Assembly: GCF_014205255.1 (NCBI RefSeq)
Contig: NZ_JACHNE010000001.1
Location: forward strand, 558,001-622,000
Length of the DNA stretch: 64,000 nt
Direction of reading: 5' to 3'
DNA from: Streptomyces caelestis
GTDB lineage: Bacteria > Actinomycetota > Actinomycetes > Streptomycetales > Streptomycetaceae
The notes beneath the pieces are model-generated. The model was not told where the DNA came from. It saw only the letters and a program-made list of their open reading frames with translations, and ran no database searches. The position numbers and the translations under genes were made by a program. Positions within the stretch are counted from its first letter, which is position 1; each line of letters starts with the position of its first letter. Positions 16,109 to 24,686 of the stretch are shown here, piece after piece.

Positions 16109-17605
16109 ATGACGAAGGCGCCGGTACGGGACGGGCTGCCCAAGGGGTTCCGGAGCGCCGAGCTGGGCTGGCCGGAGCTGGACCGCATTCCGCATCCGCC
16201 GCACCGGATCCCGCTGCTCGGTGACGTGGTGGGCATGAACCGGCACACTCCCCTCCAGGACACGCTGCGCTACGCCCGCCGGCTGGGGCCGGTCTTCCGT
16301 CAGAAGGCCTTCGGCAAGGAGTTCGTGTTCGTGTGGGGCGCCCGGCACACGGCCGACCTCGCGGACGAGTCGCGGTTCGCCAAGCACGTGGGGCTGGGCA
16401 TAGCGAACCTGCGGCCGGTGGCCGGGGACGGCCTGTTCACGGCGTACAACCACGAGCCCAACTGGCAGCTGGCGCACGACGTGCTCGCCCCGGGGTTCAG
16501 CCGCGAGGCCATGGCCGGTTACCACCCGATGATGCTGGCCGTCGCACGGCAGCTGACGGAGCACTGGGACCGCGCGGCGGCGACGGGCCGGGCGGTCGAC
16601 GTCCCCGGCGACATGACCAAGCTGACGCTGGAGACGATCGCGCGCACCGGCTTCGGCCACGACTTCGGGTCGTTCGAACGCTCCCGGCCGCATCCCTTCG
16701 TGACCGCCATGGTCGGCACGCTGACGTACGCGCAGCGGCTCAACACGGTGCCCTTCCCGCTGGCTCCGCTGCTGTTGCGCAGGGCGAGCCGCCGCAACGC
16801 CGCCGACATCGACCGCCTCAACCGCACGGTCGACGAGCTGGTCCGCGCCCGGCGCGCCTCCGGCCGCGGGGACGGGGACCTGCTCGACCGGATGCTTCAG
16901 ACGGCCCACCCCCGGACCGGGGAGCGGCTGGCGCCGGAGAACATCCGCCGTCAGGTGATCACCTTCCTCGTCGCGGGCCACGAGACGACCTCGGGCGCGC
17001 TCTCCTTCGCGCTGCACTACCTCTCCCGTCACCCCGAGGTCGCGGCCCGGGCCCGCGCCGAGGTGGACCGCGTCTGGGGCGCCGCGGCGGAACCGGCCTA
17101 CGAGCAGGTGGCCAGGCTGCGCTACGTCCGCCGGGTACTGGACGAGTCGCTGCGGCTGTGGCCCACCGCGCCGGCCTTCGCCCGGGAGGCCCGGGAGGAC
17201 ACGGTGCTGGCCGGGGAGCACCCCATGCGGCGCGGGGCGTGGGCGCTGGTGCTGACGCCGATGCTGCATCGGGACCCCGAGGCGTGGGGCGCGGACGCCG
17301 AGCGGTTCGACCCGGACCGCTTCGAGGCCCAGGCTGTACGGTCCCGGGCCCCGCACACCTTCAAGCCGTTCGGGACCGGGGCGCGGGCCTGCATCGGGCG
17401 CCAGTTCGCCCTGCACGAGGCGACGTTGGTGCTCGGCCTGCTGCTGCGGCGCTACGAGCTGCGCCCCGACCCGGCGTACCGGCTGCGGGTGGCGGAACGG
17501 CTGACGCTGATGCCGCAGGGGCTGCGGCTGCGCCCGAAGCGCCGGAGCCCGGTGCGGGAACCCGCCTCAGGCCTGCGCCGTCCAGTGCCCGGGGCGGGTG
17601 ACTGA
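16109..17605 (+). CDS. Cytochrome P450, CYP102-like heme domain without fused reductase
   Basis: 498 residues from ATG 16109, with AAGGGAG upstream. It has I-helix AGHETTSG, ExxR in DESLRLWP, and [14 protein letters not shown] with Cys428 as heme ligand. These blocks and [16 protein letters not shown] and [10 protein letters not shown] are shared almost word for word with the heme domain of the fusion P450 at 6543-9725. Yet the protein ends after the heme domain, so it needs separate redox partners. Fatty-acid-like substrates are inferred. A divergent TetR regulator probably controls it. Its last 39 bases overlap the convergent pentapeptide gene. Confidence 0.93.
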   Translation: MTKAPVRDGLPKGFRSAELGWPELDRIPHPPHRIPLLGDVVGMNRHTPLQDTLRYARRLGPVFRQKAFGKEFVFVWGARHTADLADESRFAKHVGLGIANLRPVAGDGLFTAYNHEPNWQLAHDVLAPGFSREAMAGYHPMMLAVARQLTEHWDRAAATGRAVDVPGDMTKLTLETIARTGFGHDFGSFERSRPHPFVTAMVGTLTYAQRLNTVPFPLAPLLLRRASRRNAADIDRLNRTVDELVRARRASGRGDGDLLDRMLQTAHPRTGERLAPENIRRQVITFLVAGHETTSGALSFALHYLSRHPEVAARARAEVDRVWGAAAEPAYEQVARLRYVRRVLDESLRLWPTAPAFAREAREDTVLAGEHPMRRGAWALVLTPMLHRDPEAWGADAERFDPDRFEAQAVRSRAPHTFKPFGTGARACIGRQFALHEATLVLGLLLRRYELRPDPAYRLRVAERLTLMPQGLRLRPKRRSPVREPASGLRRPVPGAGD

Positions 17606-18409
17606 CGCGGGCAGCCGGGTCCCGGCACTCCCCCGGGCCGCGTTCAGCTGCGGCTGGGTGAGGAAGAACGCCCCGGTCAGGTCGGCGTCCGTGAGGTCCG
17701 CGTCGCGCAGGTCGGCACCGATCAGGTCCGCGCCCCGCAGGTCCGCGCCCGTGAGGTCGGCGGCGATGAGGTACGCGCCGCGGAGGTTGGCGCCGCGCAG
17801 GTCGGCGCCCTTGAGGCGGGCGCCCATGAGGTCCGCGCCCCGGCGGTTCTTCTTACGGCCCTTGGTGCCGGCCCTGGCCAGCTCGCTCGTCCTCAGCAGC
17901 AGGACGTTGACCTCCTGGCGGTGCGCCGCCACGTCCAGCCCGGCGAGCTCCTCGGGTGTCAGCCCGGTCAGCTCCTCGGTCCTCTCCAGGGCCTTGCGCA
18001 GATCGGCGTGGACGGGACGGGCCGCGGGCAGGGCGAGCGCCTCGGTCAGGTACCACAGCAGCTCGTGCAGCTGCCGCACGACCGGAAAGACGTCGAACAT
18101 GCGACGGGCGTGCTCCGGCGGCCCGGACCTCCAGTCCCGGCCGCCGAAGGTGATCTGCGAGACCTGCTGCCCGGCGCCGAAGCAGTCGTAGACCGTGCAG
18201 CCGGTGAACCCCTTCTGCCGCAGCCGGGCGTGGATGCCGCAGCGGTGGTCGCTCTGAAGATTGCGGCAGGGAGTGCCGGCGTCCTTGTCGACCGCGAAGT
18301 CGGCCGAGGCGGCGAAGGGCAGGGCGACGCAGCACAGTCCGAAGCACCGCTCGCAGTCACCGCGCAGTTCCGCCTGTGCGGCCTTGTGATCTCGCATGCC
18401 GTTCAGCAT
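17567..18409 (-). CDS. Pentapeptide-repeat protein with cysteine-rich N-terminal domain
   Basis: 280 residues from ATG 18409; ATG 18397 (MRDHKAAQ) is an alternative. Residues 15-85 are cysteine-rich: [17 protein letters not shown] and [11 protein letters not shown]. This suggests a bound metal, as in YkgJ-like domains. Residues about 190-250 are uninterrupted A(D/N)LxG pentapeptides ([21 protein letters not shown] and onward, quoted in part), forming a right-handed quadrilateral helix. Only about a dozen repeats are present, so DNA-gyrase mimicry is not implied. The 3' end overlaps the P450 gene. Confidence 0.85.
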   Translation of the reverse strand: MLNGMRDHKAAQAELRGDCERCFGLCCVALPFAASADFAVDKDAGTPCRNLQSDHRCGIHARLRQKGFTGCTVYDCFGAGQQVSQITFGGRDWRSGPPEHARRMFDVFPVVRQLHELLWYLTEALALPAARPVHADLRKALERTEELTGLTPEELAGLDVAAHRQEVNVLLLRTSELARAGTKGRKKNRRGADLMGARLKGADLRGANLRGAYLIAADLTGADLRGADLIGADLRDADLTDADLTGAFFLTQPQLNAARGSAGTRLPASVTRPGHWTAQA

Positions 18410-18483
18410 ACGAAACGAAAACTCACCGATGAGTCAGAGGTGGCGGCCGAACAGGCAGCGGCGCCGTCGTCGGCGTCCTCACG

Positions 18484-19218
18484 TCATCTGCCGAACAGTT
18501 CGAACGCCACCGCCGGCCTGCCCCCGAACCGCTCCCCCGTGGCCTCGGCGTGCTGGGTGAGGAAGCCGCGGACGTATGCCTCGGGGTCCTGGTCGGTCAA
18601 GGCCTCGATGTAGGTGCGGTGTTCCAGCAGTGAGCGCACCGCGCGTTCCATGCCGGGCGTCGCCTCGACCGCGTGCGTGGGGGTGCTGGAACCGGCGACG
18701 GCGACCCAGCGCACGCCGTCCCACGGCTGAAGGCCCTGCTCGGTGAGCTCCGGGAAGATCCACCGGTTGCCGGCGTCGCCGGCCGCGTCGAGCGTGGCCC
18801 GGCCGACGGCCACGTGGTCCGGGGTGTTCCAGGCGACACCGCCCCAGGTGTCCCGGTGGTTGAGCGTGATGACCAGCTCGGGCCGGTGCCGGCGGATCGC
18901 GGCGGCGATGTCGCGGCGCAGGGCGGTGCCGTACTCGATGACGCCGTCCCTGTGGTCGAGGAACTCCACGACCGACACGCCGACCACGGCCGCGCTCGCC
19001 CGCTGCTCCCGCTCCCGCAGCGGCCCGCACCGCTCGGGCTCCAGTGTGTCGATGCCCGCCTCGCCCCGGGTCGCCAGCACATAAGCGACCTCGCGGCCCT
19101 CGTCGATCCAGGCCGCGATCGCCGCCGAACAGCCGTACTCCAGGTCGTCGGGGTGGGCCACGACCGCGAGGGCACGCCGCCAGTCGCCGGGCATGGGCTG
19201 GAGTTGAGTGGTCGTCAT
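18484..19218 (-). CDS. PIG-L family deacetylase
   Basis: 244 residues. The zinc site motif AHPDD is at residues 21-25, followed by TRGEAG and the third ligand His in NTPDHVAVGR. These define LmbE/PIG-L N-acetylglucosaminyl-type deacetylases, including the MshB and Mca enzymes of mycothiol metabolism. The protein is shorter than MshB/Mca and has a WGGVAWNTPDH signature of uncharacterised Streptomyces members, so a natural-product or sugar N-deacetylase is equally possible. There is no signal peptide. It lies upstream of the pentapeptide gene on the same strand. Confidence 0.85.
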   Translation of the reverse strand: MTTTQLQPMPGDWRRALAVVAHPDDLEYGCSAAIAAWIDEGREVAYVLATRGEAGIDTLEPERCGPLREREQRASAAVVGVSVVEFLDHRDGVIEYGTALRRDIAAAIRRHRPELVITLNHRDTWGGVAWNTPDHVAVGRATLDAAGDAGNRWIFPELTEQGLQPWDGVRWVAVAGSSTPTHAVEATPGMERAVRSLLEHRTYIEALTDQDPEAYVRGFLTQHAEATGERFGGRPAVAFELFGR

Positions 19219-19268
19219 GCCCGCAGACTAATCCGCGCCACCGGCATCACGACGCGTCCGGCACGGCA

Positions 19269-20570
19269 TCACGCCTCGTTGCGTGCCAGCGCCAGCAGCC
19301 GGTCGAGGACCCGCTGGCCGCCGGTGCGTACGCCGTCGTGCTCGAACTCGTCCGTGACCCAGGTGCGCAGGCCGCGAATCGTGCGGGCGGTCCGCAGGGA
19401 GTGGGCCGTGTCGACGTACATGTCGTCGTGGTAGACGGCGGCGACGACCGGTACGTCGTTCGCGGCGAGGCGCGCCGGGTCGTACAGGGGGGTCCAGTCG
19501 GTGCGGGCGGCGAGCAGGTCGGCGGTCTCGCGCAGGGGGCGCAGCGCCGGGTCGCAGTCGAACGTCCAGGGGTGGATCGACTCGCCGGTGAACAGCAGCG
19601 GTTCGTCGCCCGCGAGCGCCTTCGCGGCGTCGAACTGCGGGAACTCGGCGCGGACCCGCTCGGCCGACCATGCGGTGGGCCGGGCGTCCTTGCCGTAGAT
19701 CGACTCGTGGATCAGGGCGTACAGCGGGTGGCGGGCGTAGGACAGCATGCCCTGCACCTGCTCCAGGAAGGCGTCGGAGAGCGTGGTGCCCTGCGGCGTG
19801 CGGACGAAGGCGTCTTCGAGGAGGTAGTGGAGGCGGTGGGTGCCGTCGCCGGTGCCGAGGACGATGCCGAGGGACTGGAAGGCCTCGACGGTGAGCCGGT
19901 AGCCGTTCGGCAGGACCACGTCGTGGTTCAGGAGGTGGTCGGCGATCCGGCGGGCGCGCTCGGCGTCCTGCGGGTAGCGGGCGTAGTGGGCGGTGACCTT
20001 GCGTTCGACGCGCGGGAAGGCGGCCCGGTAGATGTCGTCCGCGTGGGCGTCCAGGGAGGGCAGTCCGCCGGTGATGACGGCGGTGGCCAGGCCCTCGGGG
20101 GCGAGGGAGAGGTAGCTGGTGGCGCAGAAGCCGCCGAAGCTCTGACCGAGGACGGTCCAGGGGGCGCCGCCGGTGACCTGCGCGCGGATGGCCTCGCAGT
20201 CGCGGACGATCGAGTCGGCGCGGAACCGGGTGAGGTAGTCGGCCTGTTCGGCGGGACCGCCGCGCAGCGGGAGCGTCTGCCGGTTGGCGGGCGTGCTGTG
20301 GCCGGTGCCGCGCTGGTCGAGGAGGAGGACGCGGTACTCCTTCAGCGCGCGGCCGAGCCAGCCGGGCCTGCCGACGGAGCGGTCCGCGCCGAACCCGGGC
20401 CCGCCCTGCAGGTAGAGCAGCCACGGCAGGTCCTGGTGCGCCTTGTCGCTCGCGACGACCTCGCGGGCGTACAGCTCGATCGTCTCGCCCCCGGGGTGGT
20501 CGTGGTCGAGGGGGACGGTGAAGCGGCGGTCGGTGAGGACGACTCCGGGCTGGCGGTAGCTGAGGGTCAA
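19269..20570 (-). CDS. Alpha/beta hydrolase, S33 prolyl-aminopeptidase type
   Basis: 433 residues from TTG 20570, chosen because GGGAG lies five bases upstream; the frame is open back to 20651. The order YLQGGPGFGADR (oxyanion loop), LLLDQRGTGHST and TVLGQSFGGFCATSYL (nucleophile Ser in GQSFGG) is characteristic of proline iminopeptidases of family S33. The C-terminal half carries the cap and a DEFEHDGVR segment with the probable catalytic His. No signal peptide is present. Peptide substrates are inferred by family. It sits 3' of the LacI gene of the rhamnose cluster but need not belong to it. Confidence 0.8.
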   Translation of the reverse strand: MTLSYRQPGVVLTDRRFTVPLDHDHPGGETIELYAREVVASDKAHQDLPWLLYLQGGPGFGADRSVGRPGWLGRALKEYRVLLLDQRGTGHSTPANRQTLPLRGGPAEQADYLTRFRADSIVRDCEAIRAQVTGGAPWTVLGQSFGGFCATSYLSLAPEGLATAVITGGLPSLDAHADDIYRAAFPRVERKVTAHYARYPQDAERARRIADHLLNHDVVLPNGYRLTVEAFQSLGIVLGTGDGTHRLHYLLEDAFVRTPQGTTLSDAFLEQVQGMLSYARHPLYALIHESIYGKDARPTAWSAERVRAEFPQFDAAKALAGDEPLLFTGESIHPWTFDCDPALRPLRETADLLAARTDWTPLYDPARLAANDVPVVAAVYHDDMYVDTAHSLRTARTIRGLRTWVTDEFEHDGVRTGGQRVLDRLLALARNEA

Positions 20571-20659
20571 GAGGGCTCCCGGGACGGACGGATTTCGGAC
20601 CGCGTCCCAGTTCATCACAGAGGACGTCCGCGGGTGGCCCCTTCGGATCATGAAACCTT

Positions 20660-20677
20660 CCTGAACGACGGTTCAGG
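20660..20677. promoter_or_regulatory. Inverted repeat between the lacI-type gene and the S33 hydrolase gene
   Basis: CCTGAAC (20660-20666) and GTTCAGG (20671-20677) flank GACG, immediately 3' of the regulator stop codon and 90 bases 5' of the hydrolase start. The same short island contains TGAAACC. It could be a terminator or another site for the LacI regulator. Confidence 0.4.
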
Positions 20678-20678
20678 T

Positions 20679-21704
20679 TCAGCGGGCGGACAGACTGGAG
20701 CGGCGGACCACCAGCTCGGGCTGGAGCACGACCCGCCGGTGCTCGTGCGGCCGGGCCGGGCCCTCTTCCTCCGTCTCCTCCAGGAGCAGGTCGGCCGCCA
20801 TGGCGCCCATGGTGACGGCGGGCTGCCGCACCGAGGTGAGCGGGACGGCGGCGGCCGCCGCGAACTCGATGTCGTCGTAGCCGACGATGGCGAGGTCGTC
20901 CGGGACGTCGACGCCGGCCGCGTACATGGCCTGCAGGACACCGAGCGCCAGCAGGTCGTTGGCGCAGAACACGGCGGTCGGCCGGTCGGCGAGGCCGAGC
21001 AGGCGGGCGCCGGCGTCGCGGCCCGCGGCGACGTCCAGCCGTTCGGTGGGCAGCTCGCGCAGCGCGCCGGGGCCGAGCCCGGCCTCGGCGAGCGCTTCGA
21101 GGGCGCCGGTGCGCCGGTCGCGGACCTGGTTGAGGCCGGGCGGGCCGCTGACGTAGGCGATGGAGCGGTGCCCGGCGTCGACGAGGTGGCGCACGGCCAG
21201 GGCGCCGCCCGCGACGTCGTCGACGGAGACCGAGCACTCGGTGGTGCCCTCGGCGACCCGGTCGACCAGGACGAACGGGATGCCGTGCCGGCGGAACGCC
21301 TCGATGTTGCGGCCCGTGGCGTCGGCCGGGGTGAGCAGCACGCCGCGCACGCGCTGCTCGGCGAAGAGCGACAGGTACTCGGCCTCCTCGCCCGGGTTCT
21401 GTGCGCTGTTGCAGACCATCACGCCGAGTCCGGCCTGGCGTGCGGCGCGTTCGGCGCCGCGGGCCACGTCGACGAAGAAGGGGTTGCCCATGTCGAGGAC
21501 GAGCAGCCCCATGATGCGGCTGCGGCCCGCGCGCAGCTGGCGCGCGGACTCGCTGCGGACGTAGCCGAGCCGGTCTATCGCGGACAGCACGCGGGCCCGG
21601 GTCTCGGTGGCGACCGTGTCCGGGCGGTTGATCACGTTCGACACCGTGCCGACGGAGACTCCGGCGGCGCGGGCGACGTCCTTGATACCCACCGACTGGG
21701 CCAT
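20679..21704 (-). CDS. LacI-family regulator of the L-rhamnose cluster
   Basis: 341 residues from ATG 21704 with AGGAGGT upstream. Residues 5-30 are a canonical LacI HTH (IKDVARAAGVSVGTVSNVINRP), and the hinge-helix region follows (ARQLRAGRSRIMGLLV). The rest is a periplasmic-binding-protein-like sensor domain (DMGNPFFVDVARGAE, VDRVAEG, FCANDLLALGVLQAM). It is the last rhamnose-linked gene of the leftward unit, 86 bases after the BNR-type gene. LacI-like operators TGAANNGNTTCA lie in the divergent rhaT/rhaI promoter, so repression relieved by rhamnose or rhamnulose is expected. Confidence 0.9.
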   Translation of the reverse strand: MAQSVGIKDVARAAGVSVGTVSNVINRPDTVATETRARVLSAIDRLGYVRSESARQLRAGRSRIMGLLVLDMGNPFFVDVARGAERAARQAGLGVMVCNSAQNPGEEAEYLSLFAEQRVRGVLLTPADATGRNIEAFRRHGIPFVLVDRVAEGTTECSVSVDDVAGGALAVRHLVDAGHRSIAYVSGPPGLNQVRDRRTGALEALAEAGLGPGALRELPTERLDVAAGRDAGARLLGLADRPTAVFCANDLLALGVLQAMYAAGVDVPDDLAIVGYDDIEFAAAAAVPLTSVRQPAVTMGAMAADLLLEETEEEGPARPHEHRRVVLQPELVVRRSSLSAR

Positions 21705-21790
21705 CGGGCGGGGACCTCCTGGTGAGATGAGGGGGCGGCGGCCGGAGCGGCTTCACATTACCGGCATGCCGCCCCGGCCACCGGCTCCGG

Positions 21791-23215
21791 TCAGGCGGGC
21801 AGGCGGAAGTCGATCACGCGCAGCGCCGAGGGCGTCGTACCGCTGGACTTCTCCTGGTACATGAAGGACAGCACCCCGTCCTGCGCGACGCGTGCCTCGT
21901 CGATGACGACCTCGCCGAAGGCGTTGAGGCCGCTTCCGTCGAACAGGATCCTCCAGTCGGTGTGTCCGGAGGCCGCCGAGGCGCCGGCGATCCGCCCGAA
22001 GGGGAAGATCGCGTAGGCGTTGTCGTACTTGTCCAGAATCAGCTTGGTGCGCTGGCTGGAGTTCAGCGGGACCGGGATCTCGGTCTTCTGCCAGGTGCCG
22101 GAGGCGTTCCTGCGGACGTGGAAGGCACGGCCGTTCCGCGTCCGGTCGCTGACGTAGTTGGTGGTGCACTGCCCGAAGCGGCCGGGGACGTAGGAGATGA
22201 TCGCGTGCGGCCGGCCCGCGGAGTCGGTGAACTGGCTCTCCTGGTTCATCAGGGAGTGGTCCGGGTTGAGCGGGTCGACGACCAGCCCGGCGTCGTTCAC
22301 GGACACCTTGTCGGAGCCGCCGGTGACGCCGACGACGGTGCCCGCGTTGTTGCGCCAGGTGCGGCCGCGGTCGTCGGAGTAGACGTAGCCGGTGTCGTGG
22401 TTGGTGATGCCGCCGCCGCTGCACATCACGGCGCCGTTCTGCTCGCGCCAGGTGAAGAAGGAGTGCAGCCGGCCGCTGCGGTCGTAGTCGATGCCGTGCA
22501 GGTACATGTTGCGGGCGGTGGAGGAGCCGTGCTCGCTGGTGTACGTGCCGGTGGAGCTGGACCATTCGCCGAGGTTGGTCCACTTCGTGCCGTCGTACTC
22601 GGCGAGCGCGTTGCGGCCGTTGCCGGAGACGGCGACGCGGTAGCTGAGCTGGAGCCTGCCCTCCGGCGTGGAGATGAACTGCGGGTAGGTGAACTGCGAG
22701 GTCAGCGCCAGGCCGTCCAGGGTGGACTGGGGTGCGCCGAAGCGACTCGCGGTCCAGCTCAGCCCGCCGGGGTTGTCCATCAGCCCGGCGACCGACTTGA
22801 CGTAGGTGAAGCCGTCGCTGTGGGAGTCCATGTTGAGGTGCAGCCGGCCGTCGACCTTGGAGACGCCCATGGAGATGACGTTGTGGGAGTCGTTGTACCG
22901 CAGGGTGTGCCCGACCTTCACAGTCGACCAGGTGCTCGCGCCGAGGGGGCGGCGGCCGACGACGGCGTTGCGGTCGGCGGTGTACCAGACGGCGTACTGG
23001 TAGCCCTTGTAGGTCAGCAGGCCGTTCTTCTGGAACGCGTTGTTGTTGACCAGGCCGTCGTAGGACACGAAGAAGATGGCCTGGTTGTCGAGGGTCGCGG
23101 TGCCGGTCCGGGTGACGGAGGGGCCGGGGTCGGCGGCCCGCGCGGTGCCGGAGGCCAAGGCGGGGGTCACCACGGCTCCGGCGAACGCGGCGGCCAGCAA
23201 CGTACGTCTGCGCAT
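21791..23215 (-). CDS. Secreted BNR-repeat beta-propeller protein inside the rhamnose operon, probable polysaccharide lyase or rhamnosidase
   Basis: 474 residues from ATG 23215, with GGAGTTC upstream, 17 bases after the rhaM stop. The N-terminus MRRRTLLAAAFAGAVVTPA with ARA-ADP is a twin-arginine or Sec export signal. The mature protein has the BNR_4-type propeller pattern seen in families of ulvan and rhamnose-glucuronate lyases (FFVSYDG, YAVWYTADRNAVVGRR, DSHNVISMGV, LNMDSHSDGFTYVKS, TYPQFISTPEGRLQLSYR). Being embedded between rhaM and the regulator, it probably acts outside the cell on a rhamnose-containing glycan. Lyase versus hydrolase cannot be settled from sequence. Confidence 0.8.
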   Translation of the reverse strand: MRRRTLLAAAFAGAVVTPALASGTARAADPGPSVTRTGTATLDNQAIFFVSYDGLVNNNAFQKNGLLTYKGYQYAVWYTADRNAVVGRRPLGASTWSTVKVGHTLRYNDSHNVISMGVSKVDGRLHLNMDSHSDGFTYVKSVAGLMDNPGGLSWTASRFGAPQSTLDGLALTSQFTYPQFISTPEGRLQLSYRVAVSGNGRNALAEYDGTKWTNLGEWSSSTGTYTSEHGSSTARNMYLHGIDYDRSGRLHSFFTWREQNGAVMCSGGGITNHDTGYVYSDDRGRTWRNNAGTVVGVTGGSDKVSVNDAGLVVDPLNPDHSLMNQESQFTDSAGRPHAIISYVPGRFGQCTTNYVSDRTRNGRAFHVRRNASGTWQKTEIPVPLNSSQRTKLILDKYDNAYAIFPFGRIAGASAASGHTDWRILFDGSGLNAFGEVVIDEARVAQDGVLSFMYQEKSSGTTPSALRVIDFRLPA

Positions 23216-23232
23216 CTCATGAACTCCATTGT

Positions 23233-23553
23233 TCAGGCGAGGTGGAACACTTCGGTGAGCGGTTTCATGGCCTCGTCGGGCCGGGCGCCGTCCAGCGACT
23301 CGAAGAACGGCGCCATCTCAGCCTGCCAGCGGGCGTTGACGTCGGTGGCTTCCATTCCGGCCTGGGCGGCCGCGAAGTCCTCGGTCTCCAGGTAGCCGAC
23401 GAGCAGTCCGTCCTCGCGCAGGAAGAGCGAGTAGTTGTGCCAGCCGGTGTCCGAGAGTGCCTGGAGCATCTCGGGCCACACCGCGGCGTGCCGCTCGCGG
23501 TACTCGTCGAGGCGGTCCGCCCGGACCTTCAGAAGGAAACACACGCGCTGCAT
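23233..23553 (-). CDS. rhaM: L-rhamnose mutarotase
   Basis: 106 residues from ATG 23553, with GGAGGG upstream; typical RhaM length is about 104. The sequence shows the family pattern: MQRVCFLLKV at the start, EYRERHAAVWPEM with the catalytic His, NYSLFLR, LVGYLETEDF, and W in the AEMAPFFES segment. It interconverts alpha- and beta-L-rhamnopyranose so that imported sugar suits the isomerase. It lies 17 bases after the rhaS stop and 17 bases before the BNR gene, so all three are likely one transcript. Confidence 0.93.
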   Translation of the reverse strand: MQRVCFLLKVRADRLDEYRERHAAVWPEMLQALSDTGWHNYSLFLREDGLLVGYLETEDFAAAQAGMEATDVNARWQAEMAPFFESLDGARPDEAMKPLTEVFHLA

Positions 23554-23570
23554 CAACAACCCTCCAGGGA

Positions 23571-24656
23571 TCAGAAGTTGAACTGGTCGATGTTCTTGGC
23601 GTCGAACACGGTCGGCTTGCCGAGGCTGATCACGCCGTCCTTGCCGATGGTGTACTCGCCCATGGAGCCGGCCTTGAAGGTCTCGCCCTCCTTGCCGGTG
23701 ATCTGCCCGGAGGACAGGGCGACGGCGGTACGGGCGGCCAGCTCGCCGAGCTTCGCCGGGTCCCACAGCTCGAACGCCTCGACGGTGCCGTTCTTGACGT
23801 ACTTGCGCATGTCGTTGGGGGTGCCGAGGCCGGTCAGCTTGACCTTGCCCTTGTACTTGGAGCCCGACAGGTACTGGGCGGCGGCCTTGATGCCGACGGT
23901 GGTCGGGGAGATGATCCCCTTCAGGTTCGGGTACTCCTGGAGCAGGCCCTGGGTCTGCTGGAAGGACTGCTGGGCGTCGTCGTTGCCGTACGCGGTCTTC
24001 ACCAGCTTCATGTTCTTGTACTCGGGCTTCTTCAGCTCGTCCTTCATGAAGTCGATCCAGGTGTTCTGGTTCGTCGCGGTCTGCGCGGCGGACAGGATCG
24101 CGATCTCGCCCTTGTAGCCGATCTGCTTGGCGAGCAGCTGCACCTCGGTACGGCCGAGGTCCTCGGCGGAGGCCTGCGAGACGAAGGCGTTGCGGCAGTC
24201 GGGCGTGGTGTCGGAGTCGTAGGTGACGACCTTGATGCCGTTCTTCATGGCCTGCTTGAGCGCGGTGCACAGGGCGCCCGGGTCCTGCGCGGAGACGGCC
24301 ATCGCGTCGACCTGCTGCTGGGTGAGCGTGTTGACGTAGGAGACCTGACCGGAGGTGTCGGTGGCGCTGGAGGGGCCGACCTCCTTGTAGCTGGACCCCA
24401 GCTCCTTCAGGGCCTTCTCGCCGCCCTTGTCGGCGGAGGTGAAGTAGGGGTTGTTGACCTGCTTGGGCAGGAACCCGACGGTCAGCCCCTTCTTCAGCTC
24501 GGCGTTCGGGTCGGCCTTGCCGGCCGCGGCGGCCGAACCGCCCTCGTTCTGCACGTCCTTCTTGGTGGTGCCGCCACCGCAGGCGGTGAGCGCCAGGGCG
24601 AGAGAGGTGGCGGTGGCGAGCGCCGCGCAGCTGCGGCGGAGGGTCGACTTACGCAT
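23571..24656 (-). CDS. rhaS: Rhamnose ABC transporter substrate-binding lipoprotein
   Basis: 361 residues from ATG 24656. The signal peptide ends in LALTAC with lipidated Cys26, so the protein is anchored outside the membrane. The mature protein is a periplasmic-binding-protein type I sugar receptor (VGFLPKQVNNPYFTSADKGGEKAL, VDAMAVSAQDPGAL, VVTYDSDT, GIISPTTVGI). Clustering with rhamnose catabolism and two RbsC-type permeases identifies L-rhamnose as the ligand. The gene order T-P-Q-S-M agrees with RhaTPQSM-type importers known from rhizobia. Confidence 0.92.
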   Translation of the reverse strand: MRKSTLRRSCAALATATSLALALTACGGGTTKKDVQNEGGSAAAAGKADPNAELKKGLTVGFLPKQVNNPYFTSADKGGEKALKELGSSYKEVGPSSATDTSGQVSYVNTLTQQQVDAMAVSAQDPGALCTALKQAMKNGIKVVTYDSDTTPDCRNAFVSQASAEDLGRTEVQLLAKQIGYKGEIAILSAAQTATNQNTWIDFMKDELKKPEYKNMKLVKTAYGNDDAQQSFQQTQGLLQEYPNLKGIISPTTVGIKAAAQYLSGSKYKGKVKLTGLGTPNDMRKYVKNGTVEAFELWDPAKLGELAARTAVALSSGQITGKEGETFKAGSMGEYTIGKDGVISLGKPTVFDAKNIDQFNF

Positions 24657-24686
24657 GACGATGGTCCTTTACGAGGAAGGGCTGGG

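Noticed and set aside
6543..17605. Natural-product biosynthetic gene cluster around the P450s, APH-like protein and PIG-L deacetylase
   Set aside because: No polyketide synthase, peptide synthetase, terpene cyclase or other core enzyme is present; the genes look like independent accessory units.
19044..21725. Rightward open frame of about 890 codons across PIG-L, hydrolase and LacI genes
   Set aside because: Spans three well-supported leftward genes and shows no family signature.
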